This document shows, in pieces, positions 22,307-32,466 of a DNA stretch of 64,000 bases (position 1 is its first letter; each line of letters begins with the position of its first letter). The notes under the pieces were generated by a model. It was given only the letters and a program-made list of their open reading frames with translations. It was not told the DNA's origin and ran no database searches. Position numbers and translations under genes: made by a program. The DNA lies in assembly GCA_038093975.1 (NCBI GenBank), contig JBBPTG010000119.1:1-64000 (forward strand), in the 5' to 3' direction. Origin of the DNA: Chalciporus piperatus (Eukaryota; Basidiomycota; Agaricomycetes; Boletales; Boletaceae).

Positions 22307-24325
22307 CCCACTATGCTAGACCTCGACGATGCCTGCCACCTCATTCATAATACAATCAAAGATCTTACTTCGGCAGTTGAGTTTCAACATGTAAGAGTCC
22401 TGCGTTCATATTGAGGGGACTTGATTTACTATCTCGACCACAGATGCTATCACTACTCAAGCCAATTATCAGGTACTTTAGCAAGTCAACAAAAGCAGTC
22501 GCCCATCTTCGTCAAGAGCGACACATTGGAGACGAAGACAAGAAAGTTAACATGTTGCAAAAGATTGGAAAGACACGCTTCGGAACTCATTGGTTGGCTG
22601 CAGTGTCGCTTGAACAGTGCTTTCCGAACATCCGCTCTCTTGTCGAGAGCAAGAAGGTCAAATTCAAGGTACTGATTTCAAATATACGAGTCTAACATTC
22701 ACAAGCTGACATGACTTCAGACTAAAAAGGTTCAGGAGATGTTTCTCAGTCGACATCAGTCTATGACCATGGAGCGTGACATGTCAATTTATATCGCAAT
22801 CGTTGCGCCATTCATCCGTTCACTCTGGGCACTTGAGGCCGCCCATGCGAATGCATCCGATGTTTTTGTTTTTTGGCTCGCAATTGGTGCAACCCTCAAA
22901 GATCTGTTTTCGAAAGGTGAAGATCAAACTGGGATACCATCATCCCTTAAGCAACATGTCACGACAGTATACAACACTCGCTGGAGGCGGTTTTTCGCCA
23001 ATAACGTGTACTTTGTAGCATTCGCTTTAGACCCACGTTTGTACTCTTACTTGATCATGATCCCAGTTTGTGACTGATGATAACTCAAACAACATCCACA
23101 GGTTATCCGCTCTCAGATTTTCTGATGAAACCAGTGATCACACCACTCACCATTCGCATTCCACCTCAAAATGGCACAAATCTACAGAATTCCATTGGTA
23201 TTTCAGGTCGTGCTATTCCACACCCCCGTGCCTTTGAAAGGGTCAAAGACTTCCTCAAAGACCAGCTCAAACTCAAGCTCAAGTATACAAATGATCATCC
23301 AAATGCTGAAGATGAGTTCTCGTTGATCGTGCAGGCAATTGGCAGTGCTGCCATTGTCGAGGAGTTCCGTCGGCAACTCGAGTCTTACTGGTTCAATGAA
23401 TGGCCTTTCAACATTCCTGTCTCTGATAACAACCCTTACGCATGGTGGGCTACACTCAAGTTACACCCTCACGCGCGCGTGTTAAGTGTAAGTCTCACCT
23501 CAACGAATCATGATTCTGAGTCTTTCGTGTACTGACTCTTAGTCCTAACAGATTCTGGCAACAAAGATATTTGCCATACTCGTTAATTCGATGCCCGACG
23601 AACGGACCGGCTCGACCCTGACTTGGTTGAATTCCCCATTGCGCGCAAATCAGAATGCTCAGACACTAGTTGACATGATTCAGGTTGGCCAGTGGTACAG
23701 GGCAGCTCAAACAGTCAGTTTTTGTTCTTGTCTCTGAATCGGATCACCTACTCACAGTGTTATGTCTTCAGAAAAAGTCCAAGCAGGAACCATATCGCCC
23801 TGTTGTCAAGTTTCGCGAGATGGATGAAGATCTCCTGGAGGCAGTGTCACTCGGACAAAAACAGAGTGCAGCAGTGGACAACGCGGCTGGCGGCGACCCA
23901 GAATTACCATCGGAGGATGTGATGGGTGATAGCGAGAGCGAAAATGAGTATTTTGATGTGGGCACCAAGGCTGTTGACTACTCTGGTCGAAGGAATGAGC
24001 TGATGGATGTTGCTCTTCTTGCGGACGAAGATGTGTCACTTGACATTCCGTTTCTGCGTGATTTTCTAACTGCTGATCCTGTTTTCGCATCGCAGACACC
24101 TTCTGCAGCCCCGCGAAAGGCCGCAGAGCCGTCTACTGCAGAGCCCGACTGGGACTTTTGATATTTCACAAATATTCACAACAAAACATTTATTCACTAC
24201 AACAAAACATCTTTTTTCACCTGTTTATAACAAGCTAGTTGATAACAGCTGTGAATAACTCGCTCGAAGGCCCAGATTAATTCGCAGTTGTGAAAAAGTC
24301 CGACAGACTTTTCAACCGTACCCTA

Positions 24326-24333
24326 CACAAGAC
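24326..24333. repeat. Right 8-bp target duplication of hAT
   Basis: CACAAGAC, the second copy, directly following the right terminal repeat that ends CCGTACCCTA. Confidence 0.92.
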
Positions 24334-24514
24334 GCAATCGGATAACCTCGCAGGGGCTCGTGTAGAGCAAGATGTGATAGACAAGTTCATCTGGGAGACT
24401 CTGGGGTGTGGGATGTTTCGCACAAGCCAAATCCTCCATTTCGTCGTGGCCGTCAAGTTCAGGTTGATGAATCACAGCCTTGATCAGGTATCGACGGGAC
24501 GAAGAGATTCTCAT

Positions 24515-24766
24515 GACATTTGACAGTGGTTAGGCCTCCTCAAATCGGCCCCGTTTAGCTCGAGAGGCCTATCCCGCCCCCTCGTCCTAGCACGAGACAA
24601 CGCATCCGACTTCTTCTGCAAAGTTACTTCCATCTGTGCGATTCTAAGCCGCAGCGTCGATGAGAGAGAGGTAGTCACGTGTTGAAGTCGTTGCACAACA
24701 AACGCAAACAACTGTCCAAAAACAGCACTACCGATTGACGTGGAAGTAGCAGACCGAGTCCCAGCT
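24515..24766. promoter_or_regulatory. Remaining part of a shared F-box/WBP1 promoter region
   Basis: 252 bases between the F-box start codon and the Mutator-like element. Removing that element leaves only about 295 bp between the divergent F-box gene and WBP1, the size of a shared promoter. A TCACGTG box occurs near 24675. No TATA box is clear. Confidence 0.5.
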
Positions 24767-24868
24767 TAGACTGGTGACCAATCCGTCTATGAGGCAAGCC
24801 GTCGATAGACGGACTGGTAAATTTGGGAGTGGCGCAAGGGGGGTGAGCGGATCCGCACGATAACGTGA
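24767..24868. repeat. Left TIR of Mutator-like element
   Basis: Begins TAGACTGGTGACC, contains CTATGAGGCAAGCCGTCGAT and CGGATCCGCACGATAACG, and ends at CGTGACC. It matches the reverse complement of 26586-26689 with only a few differences. Confidence 0.9.
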
Positions 24869-25026
24869 CCGTCAAGTCTCTTTTTGGACCTTTCTTCCTG
24901 GTAAGACAGCCGGCCCGTAGCTACCGTAGGATAACCTCTTATCTAAGCCCTGCTAAGTCTCCTCGTAAGCCTACACAACGTACTCCCTTCATCCCCAAGT
25001 CATCCCTCGCACAGAACATCAACATC

Positions 25027-25925
25027 ATGGACTCCGACGATGAGACCGTGGACAGTGCGCGATACAGTCGTGACGAACGCCTTCGAAAAGCATTGAAAAT
25101 CCTTCGGGATGGCCGCATATCACTCCTCGACTTCGTCCTTCACATCCTGCAGTCGGACAAAGCTGAATTTGTGATCTATCGGGACCGCTTCTTCGCCAAC
25201 CCGTCTGGCAAGTTGACCAAACTGTTAGACCGCGTTTTTGGAGATAAACGAGGTCGTGTCGCCTTTCTCTCCTGCATGGAACCACACCGTGACGCTATCG
25301 AGCTCGTTTCGGACAAGATCGCAAGAGAGATGGACGAGATAAAGAATGCGCTCGCATGGACAATCAACACCACAACTCCAGATAGCCTCTTGACATGGGA
25401 CGTCAACGTGTTTATCGGTCCGCTTGTCGATAGCAGTGCCCCGACCCTCGGTCACATCCTCCAGGTCGCTGCGGAGACGAAACGTGCAAAGGAGCATAAT
25501 AAGATTAAGTCGTGTGTCACCATAGACATATCTGTTTCGTTTAGAACTCCAATAGATTAATTTTTCGAAGGCCTGCAATGTTATCGTGACCCGTCACCCA
25601 ACTCGCTAAGGAGCGATCACAGCAGGCTCAATTCTTTGCAATACCCTTCATGCTCTTCCTTTGGACGAATGGAGCTTCATGTCAGACCATCGAGGCCCTC
25701 CACAAATGTGGACTTTGTGTATCATTCTCGTTGCTCACCAAGCTACTGAAGCAACTCGCGTCGGAGAGCCTCGAGCGTGCTCGTTGTATTGCTCGCGGTC
25801 TTCACGTTCTCTGTTGGGATAACATCAACATCAAGACATCGATATTCGTCGAACAGCGAGATTCTGCACCCGCAAAAGTTCAGTCCGGCACGTTTGCGAT
25901 TCTCTACGAGATCAAACTCGCTTAA
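25027..25925 (+). pseudogene. Truncated DUF6589 gene inside the MULE
   Basis: The ATG at 25027 gives MDSDDETVDSARYSRDERLR, then KALKILRDGRISLLDFVLHI, FFANPSGKLTKLLD and LTWDVNVFIGPLVDSSAPTL. After an intron (about 25533-25630) come FMLFLWTNGASCQTIEAL, GLHVLCWDNINIKTSIFVEQ and SAPAKVQSGTFAILYEI, followed by a stop. The WDNIN..FVEQR..KVQSGTF block is characteristic of DUF6589 proteins as I remember the family. Full-length members continue for several hundred residues; here the reading ends right after this block, about 40 bp before the helicase fragment begins on the other strand. The function of DUF6589 is not known. Confidence 0.75.
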
Positions 25926-25969
25926 TAAAATACTCGCATCATAGTTCAAGTTCCCGCTTGACTCACCTT

Positions 25970-26462
25970 CCAGAGGTCTTCGTCGTCCGGAGTGTCCTCG
26001 TTTATCGCGATTGTTTTGATCCGAAACTTCTCACTCTCGAGCATCTGGATCATGGTAGTACCTATCTCCCACAATGAGCATTATTCTTCATCTCACCTGA
26101 GTTGTTTGGAGGCGTTTTAACGGAGATATAGTTATGGATATCGACTCCGGACGAAGTGGAATTGGTATCAACAAGCATAATGTCTTCCCACTGCCAGTAC
26201 CGGCAATAATGACACTGTCGTGTTGGTGTAGCATCTCGAGGGAAGCCCGAAGCTGAAAAACGCGTGGTACAACGCGTCCTTCGGTAAGGAACGCCACGAT
26301 CATACATGCTCGGAGCGCGTCGAGTTTATCGTCATCCTTCAGTGTCGCCAGGTATTCGTGGGGCAGTCGATCGTTGATTAACGTTGACGAGAGTTGGATA
26401 AGGACATCTAACGGAGCCCACCGAACTGCCTTGACGAACGGCGCAACGAGCTCGTCGTCCAT
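25970..26462 (-). pseudogene. 5' fragment of a RecQ-like DEAD/H helicase gene
   Basis: Minus strand. From the ATG at 26462: MDDELVAPFVKAV, then PRVFQLRASLEMLHQHDS, the Walker A motif AGTGSGKT (motif I), and SPLKRLQTTQV (motif Ia). After a probable intron, MIQMLESEKFRIKTIAINED then TPDDEDLWK follows, matching the INEDT segment of fungal RecQ-type helicases. Motifs II-VI, including DExH, are absent, so no helicase activity is possible. The fragment converges on the DUF6589 fragment. Confidence 0.72.
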
Positions 26463-26585
26463 AGGACTCGGATTGATAGAAGCGTCGACGCGTCGAGATA
26501 GCACCCTTAATTAATTTCGAGGACGAATGGTAAATGATATCAGAATGTTTTTCATTGGAAAACACGAGTTATCTTATTGGACAAG

Positions 26586-26689
26586 GGTCACGTTATCGTG
26601 CGGATCCGCTCACCCCCCTTGCGCCACTCCCAAATTTACCAGACCGTCTATCGACGGCTTGCCTCATAGACGGGCTGGTTACCAGACTA
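26586..26689. repeat. Right TIR of Mutator-like element
   Basis: Reverse complement of the left TIR, from GGTCACGTTATCGTGCGG to ACCAGACTA. Its outer half also matches the orphan end at 4612-4668. Confidence 0.9.
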
Positions 26690-26741
26690 GTCCCAGCTCT
26701 TCAGGTCCACTGCACGACTCAAAACCCACCACTCACCAGCC

Positions 26742-28348
26742 ATGCGCTTCCTCAGATCAGCGCTGGTCTCCTTCCTCACCCTCGCAGGCAGCGTCCTCGC
26801 AAAGTCCAGCTCGGGAGACTCTGTCCTCGTCCTGCTCGACCCGTCGTTGGACAGGGCCAACTACTCTATCTTCTTTGACGAACTCGAGAGTGAGTGCTAG
26901 TCGTGTCGCGTCGTGTACGATGTGGCTGATAAATGCTGACGTCCACTCGCGAATTGACAGGCAGAGGCTACCAGCTGACGTTCCGCGCGCCAAAAGACGC
27001 GAGTCCTGCCATCGCGGTGTACGACGTACCCAACTACGCACACGTCATTCTCTTCACCCCCGAAACCAAATGTAAGTCCCCCAACCCACCTCCCCTCCCC
27101 TGCACTTTGACTCACGCTTCCTATCCGCAGCATACGCCTCTGACATCACCCCCCAGTCCCTCGTCACTCTCCTCGCAGAAGGCACAAACCTTCTCATCGC
27201 CCTCTCTCCAAAACAAACCCCCCTCTCCTCTCTCGCTACCGAATTTAGCCTCATCCCCCCTCCCCCAGGCACACCTCTCCTCTCTCACCACCCCAAACGC
27301 CCCGAACCCGCTACTCTCCTCCCAGTCCCCGTCACCACTTCCTCGGGCTCGGGAGCCCAAGTTATTACAGCAGGTACACCCCCGGTATGGTTCTCAGGCG
27401 CCCCACACGCACTCGGTAATAGTCCTTACCTTGTCCCGCTCCTTCGCGCTCCACCTGCAGCGTTCGCCGCCGACTCCACGGAGGACTCGGGTGCCGACGC
27501 ACTCATCGACGCGTCCGAAAAAACCGGCGAAGGTCTCTGGGCAGGCAGCTCTCTCAGTCTCGTCACAGGCTTCCAGACCACCACGAACGCACGTGCGGTG
27601 TTCGTTGGTGGGGTCGAGATGTTTAGTGATGAACTCGTCAAGAAGAACTTGCCTGGGGGAGGCGTATCGGGCAACGAGAAATTTGCGAGCGATGTGACCA
27701 AGTGGGCGTTTGGTGAGAAGATGGCGGTGAGGATCGACAACACGGAACACCATAGGGTGAACGAGACTCTGGCGCCGGAGATGTACACCATCAATGACCA
27801 GATCGTGCGTCGTGCTTTCTTTTCTCACATTGTATGCGCACTCGCTGACTTGTATCACAGGTGTACACCGCATACATCTCGGCATACGACGACAAGACAT
27901 CAAGCTGGGTCCCTTACTCAGGCATCGCAGACCTCCAACTCGAATTCACGATGCTCGACCCTCACATCCGCATTGCGCTCCCTCCCGTCACTGGTGAACC
28001 CGGAAAATACCAAGTCCAATTCCGTGCCCCAGACAGACACGGCGTGTTCAAATTCGTTCTCGATTGGCGGAGACAAGGGTGAGTCCCCAGTTTCAGACCC
28101 TCGTCACGTATGTCATACACGCGCTGACTACGTCGTACCTACCTAGTTACTCGTTCTTACACACGACGACCACCGTACCAGTCGTTCCACCCCGACACGA
28201 TGGGTACCCTCGTTTCTTGAGCGCCGCTTGGCCCTACTATGCAGGCGCCATCAGTACCAGCGCCGGGTTCTTCCTCTTTTCAGCTCTTTGGCTCGCAGGT
28301 GACGTCAAGGGCGAGAGAAAGAATCTCAAGGGGACCAAGTCCGAGTGA
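26742..28348 (+). CDS. WBP1: Oligosaccharyltransferase 48-kDa subunit
   Basis: Subunit of the ER oligosaccharyltransferase that N-glycosylates nascent proteins. A signal peptide (MRFLRSALVSFLTLAGSVLA) is followed by the conserved start KSSSGDSVLVLLDPSLD and YSIFFDELE. Further family blocks are RGYQLTFRAPKD, YDVPNYAHVILF, GFQTTTNARAVFVGG, MFSDELV, NDQIVYTAYISAYDD and QVQFRAPDRHGVFKFVLDW. One membrane segment near the C-terminus (YYAGAISTSAGFFLFSALWL) and a lysine-rich tail complete it. Four introns are read. The start codon is fixed by the signal peptide. The right end of the MULE duplication lies 43 bp upstream, so most of the native promoter has been displaced by 1.9 kb. Confidence 0.92.
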
Positions 28349-28646
28349 AGTCATGCGACGCGACGTATTTAAGCGAGTTGGTGGAAGTGACGTGGAACTT
28401 TGCACTTGGATGGTGAAAATTTCTCTCGGTGGCCGATTTGGCACCCACAGGCAGGCACATACCTGTACTTACTAGACAGCTCGTCGTATTACACTTGCTC
28501 GATTTTGGGACTATTGCGCGTTGATCGACCGCTGGGTCTCTCTCTGTCTAGAGTCTAACGAAAGCATATACACAAGAAGATCTACGACGATACGTGCATG
28601 TGCATACGTGCGACAGCGACAACCAAGTCGAAGTGACGATCAAGGA
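28349..28646. other. 3' flanks of WBP1 and ADK1
   Basis: Convergent 3' ends, about 300 bases. No further gene seen. Confidence 0.5.
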
Positions 28647-29760
<1,114 letters not shown>

Positions 29761-29768
29761 TGTGCTGA

Positions 29769-29800
29769 GGTGGTGGTGGTGGTGGTGGTGGTGGTGGTGG
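29769..29800. repeat. GGT trinucleotide microsatellite in ADK1 5' UTR
   Basis: About eleven GGT units immediately upstream of the ADK1 start codon, reading ACC on the transcribed strand. Confidence 0.9.
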
Positions 29801-31382
29801 CGAGGTGGTGATGGGAGGTCGAGGAGAGAGGGATGAGTTGCACGTCGACGGGGAGGTTGAAGACGTCGAAGACCTTTGGATCTTCGGGTCGGTTATATTC
29901 GGCAGAGGGCGGAGCGGAGTTAGTAGGGTCACACGCTCCCAAGAGGCGTGCGTTAGCATGCTCTCAGAACACGAACTTGTTGATTCTCTTGGGGGGAGGG
30001 GGGGGGGCGTGACCGTCACTGTAACGCTTAATAATCACTTGTTTTGGCAAGACCATTACCCTTTGCTTAGATTTCTTTTTTTTTTATCAATGTGACGATC
30101 GGGTGGGGTTGGACGAATTTGGTAGTGATTTAACGATCGATCAACGACGCGTCGACGCGTATGAGCAGTACAGAGTCGTAACGAAAGTAATGAAGTCGTC
30201 GAAGAAAGCATATGAAAACACGAGTGTTTGTCTATCAGTTCCTGGGTATCAGGAGCTGATGAGACGATAGATGGGTTTTGTGAATCGTAATAATAGTCAT
30301 AATGATAGTGTTCCATGCGATGAATGATGAAGGTATGCTACAGTGTATGAAAAGCCAAGGAGGGTGGGGTTTCGGGAAGAGATGGTCGGCGACGAGTCCT
30401 CAACTTTGTCCTACTCCCTCATATCACACTCGCGACACGATCGAGATCTCCCAAGATCGCTTGCTTAATATGGTAAGAGTGTATCAAAACGCTCGGGAAC
30501 ACTTTAGAGCACAACTTTAACAGAAAACATATAGATTTGACTATCTAGAATGAAACTACATGTGTTTTTACATTATCTTTAATACAACATTGAGGTGATT
30601 CGATGAGATGTTGGGCCGCTTTGCAAACTTTCAGAAAATGGTTGTAAATTCGCGAAAGTGGCTGAACCCCCCACCCTCCTACCATTTTCGGACAGGTGCA
30701 AATGGGAGTTCGTGTTCGGCTTTCGCCGAACGCACGCCTCTTGCACGCTCCTGCGTCAACCTCGAACATACGGTAGACGACATACACGATTCATATGCAT
30801 ACAGATCTCGCAGTCATAATGTTACATGGCTTGCAAGAAGACTCATATTCAATCGCACTCCAGGTCTCTCGAAGCTGCGCAATCTCGAAATAGTCTCCTC
30901 TAGGCAGACCCAAGAGTCGAAGGCAGTCTTTCACCCTCCACACTAGGATCATCCCACCAACGAGCCTTCGTCAATGTCGTAACCTACTCTGTAATGATAC
31001 AATTCTTCGCGTCTCAGACCTGTCCCGTCGTGAGTATCTGGGTGATCACGTTGTCCCAAGTGGAGAGCTTGCGAATGATGCATTGATGGCCCACAGAATC
31101 TCAGGATGCCCATGCCGAGCGCAGGCGTACATCCGTTGGCCCGAGAAGGGGCGGTGAGATGGGCATTGGTTCCTACGTTTTTCGCCCTTGAATAGTTGTT
31201 CTCCTGAGGGATTGCGAAGAGAATAGGGGACCTCTCCACGACGTACTAAGCATCCTGACAGTGACTCAGTCTCATGTTCGCACGCCATTCGAGGAAAAGG
31301 TTCAGACTTGGTTCAAGACACGACAATCGATCCTATCATACACTTGCTTTGCACTCGCTCGTCAACATCGTCATATCAACCC
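29801..31382. other. Intergenic, unrecognised short ORFs only
   Basis: About 1.6 kb upstream of ADK1. Contains a G run near 29993-30006 and a T run near 30070-30083. ORFs at 30608-30946 (plus) and 31046-31288 (minus) resemble nothing I know and show no splice continuity. Confidence 0.4.
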
Positions 31383-32033
31383 TAATTTCCTCCTGAAAGG
31401 TTCACCGACATAATGTTTGCACCAGGGAACAAGGCCTGGAGCTGCGCTAGTCCCTGTCTCGTATCCTTGTCACAGATTCGAATCATTCGAACAATCCCAC
31501 AACGAAGGGGGAATCACACACACCTGCTGGCGAAGCTCCCTATCTCCATACCACTCAAAGTACCTGGTCAATGTCTCAACGTCGTCCATGTTGCAATCCA
31601 CCCACGCCTCAGATTCAAGTGCCGGCTGCTTCAGTGCAAGTAAATTCCCGGCCCAGCGATGCGGTGCTCTCCCGTTCCTGAGTCTGGAGGGAATCATGTT
31701 CCTCGGAGAACCGTCGTTGAGGAAGTTGTCACGGATGAAGAGTCTGAAAGGCTGCTCGAGCGGTGGGCCACGCCATCCCATTGTTGCGATGGGCAGAGAA
31801 TCATACGCCGCCCGTCCCCCTGGCCCGAGAAGGGGTGGTAAAACGGGCGTCATGATCTCGACTTGCTCACCCGAGAAGAAGTTTTCAACATATTTGATCT
31901 CCAGAGGAACTGTGACAAGACGAGGAGAGGTCTCTTCGGCCTTAAAATATGTGCCTGTGACAGTGTCTGGTCTGCAGTGTCAGCGATCTGCTTCACGACG
32001 TGGGTTGTGGAGGTACTTTGCGCTGTGGCCATG
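31383..32033 (-). CDS. Hypothetical protein of the 'NLLxLKQ' type
   Basis: Read as a spliced minus gene. A possible start at 32033 gives MATAQSTSTTHVVKQIADT; the main exon carries YFKAEETSPRLVTVPLEIKY, LPPLLGPGGRAAYDSLPIA, WRGPPLEQPFRLFIRDNFLN and RAPHRWAGNLLALKQPALES, then EAWVDCNMDDVETLTRYFEW. A last exon gives GLAQLQALFPGANIMSVNLS and the stop. The block ending DxDDVxxLxxYF is reminiscent of small Agaricomycete-specific proteins. No catalytic motif is visible and no function is proposed. The join between the first 20 residues and the main exon is not in frame as read, so the start is unsure. Confidence 0.45.
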
Positions 32034-32466
32034 GTGATATGATGTGACGGCGACCTGTTCGGAGATGAGATCATGCAAATCCTCGCCAACAGGGGCTCAT
32101 ACTACATACTACGTCACCCGATCGAGTTGTCAACTCCTCGTTAAAATCAGATTGGGCCATGTCAAGACATACTATGTCCGAACCAGCCATGTATATCGAT
32201 TCAGATTTCCATTCAGATTGGTGAACTTTCGTTTTCGATATGGGCTTACCTGCGACTGCCGTAGCACATCTAACTTTCTCAAGTTGGAGTTGTAAAGAAC
32301 CAGCGACATCTTTTGCATTCCTTAGCAAATTAACGGTGGTTAGAAGCAGCCGGGGCTAGTAGCTATGTATACAGCAAATCGGAAGTCTCATGTTCAGTCG
32401 GTATTAATACAATTCGCGAGATCGATCATTCTGATATCCGGCTCTCAGCGAAGCTCATTCTCCAAC
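32034..32466. other. Intergenic, no gene seen
   Basis: About 430 bases between the hypothetical gene and the P450 3' end. Nothing recognisable. Confidence 0.5.

Larger units (their letters stand above)
18090..24161 (+). pseudogene. hAT transposase gene, interrupted by two insertions
   Basis: Starts at the ATG encoding MDLPLPAAESLTPNQF. After two introns comes a BED-type zinc finger region (DKSWRCVASKCNHIRKGS through LKHASTC), a basic linker (PPAKRPKMTQ), and the transposase core (LKLICVRGLIPSLLDSPEWK; TLTFDRTNTRKPHSIYTVH; GHEESGVSHTAEWIKNKIMK; WAGICSDSTAATKNAR; LIHNTIKDL). The C-terminal hAT dimerisation block follows (PYAWWATLKLHPHARVL; VNSMPDERTGSTLTWLNS; NAQTLVDMIQVGQWYR), then an acidic tail ending AEPDWDF at 24161. 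Two insertions break it: a TIR element after TSSSTF and a solo LTR after LVPT. Removing each insertion with one target duplication restores the frame at both sites. Apart from them I see no stop, so the copy was functional until recently. Confidence 0.85.
17872..24325 (+). mobile_element. hAT transposon inserted in the F-box gene
   Basis: A 6,454-bp element flanked by a perfect 8-bp target duplication, CACAAGAC, at 17864-17871 and 24326-24333. Its terminal inverted repeats begin TAGGGTACGGTTGRAAAGTC on both ends (17872 onward; reverse complement ending 24325). The 8-bp duplication and the encoded BED-finger/hAT-dimerisation transposase place it in the hAT superfamily. About 2.66 kb of its length is later insertions (19264-21330 and 21714-22306), so the original element was about 3.8 kb. 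It reads in the opposite direction to the host F-box gene. Confidence 0.92.
16389..24514 (-). pseudogene. F-box protein gene split by a hAT transposon
   Basis: Exon 1 (24514 down to about 24328) begins MRISSSRRYLIKAV and contains an F-box, QSLPDELVYHILLYTSPCEV followed by IRLRL. The rest lies 6.45 kb away: exon 2 from about 17790 (VSKQFNDVACDTQLWKALYA), then EERILV-type and beta-rich stretches to the stop at 16389 (DPTDLVVFDFQ). In the uninterrupted gene, exon 1 would end at the donor GTGAGT and join VSKQFND, giving the standard F-box helix end RLRLVSKQF. The hAT element sits exactly on that donor; its first bases add a TAG stop after exon 1. The remaining exons show no stops, so the insertion is recent. 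F-box proteins recruit substrates to SCF ubiquitin ligases; the substrate here is unknown. A transcript could survive only if the transposon were spliced out. Confidence 0.85.
24767..26689. mobile_element. Mutator-like TIR element with DUF6589 and RecQ fragments
   Basis: 1,923 bp bounded by about 103-bp inverted repeats and a perfect 9-bp target duplication GTCCCAGCT (24758-24766 and 26690-26698). Long TIRs with 9-bp duplications are the hallmark of Mutator-like elements. No MULE transposase is inside. Instead there are convergent 5' gene pieces: DUF6589 on plus (from 25027) and a RecQ-like helicase on minus (from 26462), meeting near 25930-25970. Two readings fit: a Pack-MULE that captured host gene pieces, or an internal-deletion copy of a larger element that encodes both proteins. 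Confidence 0.88.

Noticed and set aside
24865..25560. Longer N-terminal extension of the MULE DUF6589 ORF from 24865
   Set aside because: It begins at a GTG inside the TIR; the first ATG with an acidic start like the other copy is at 25027.
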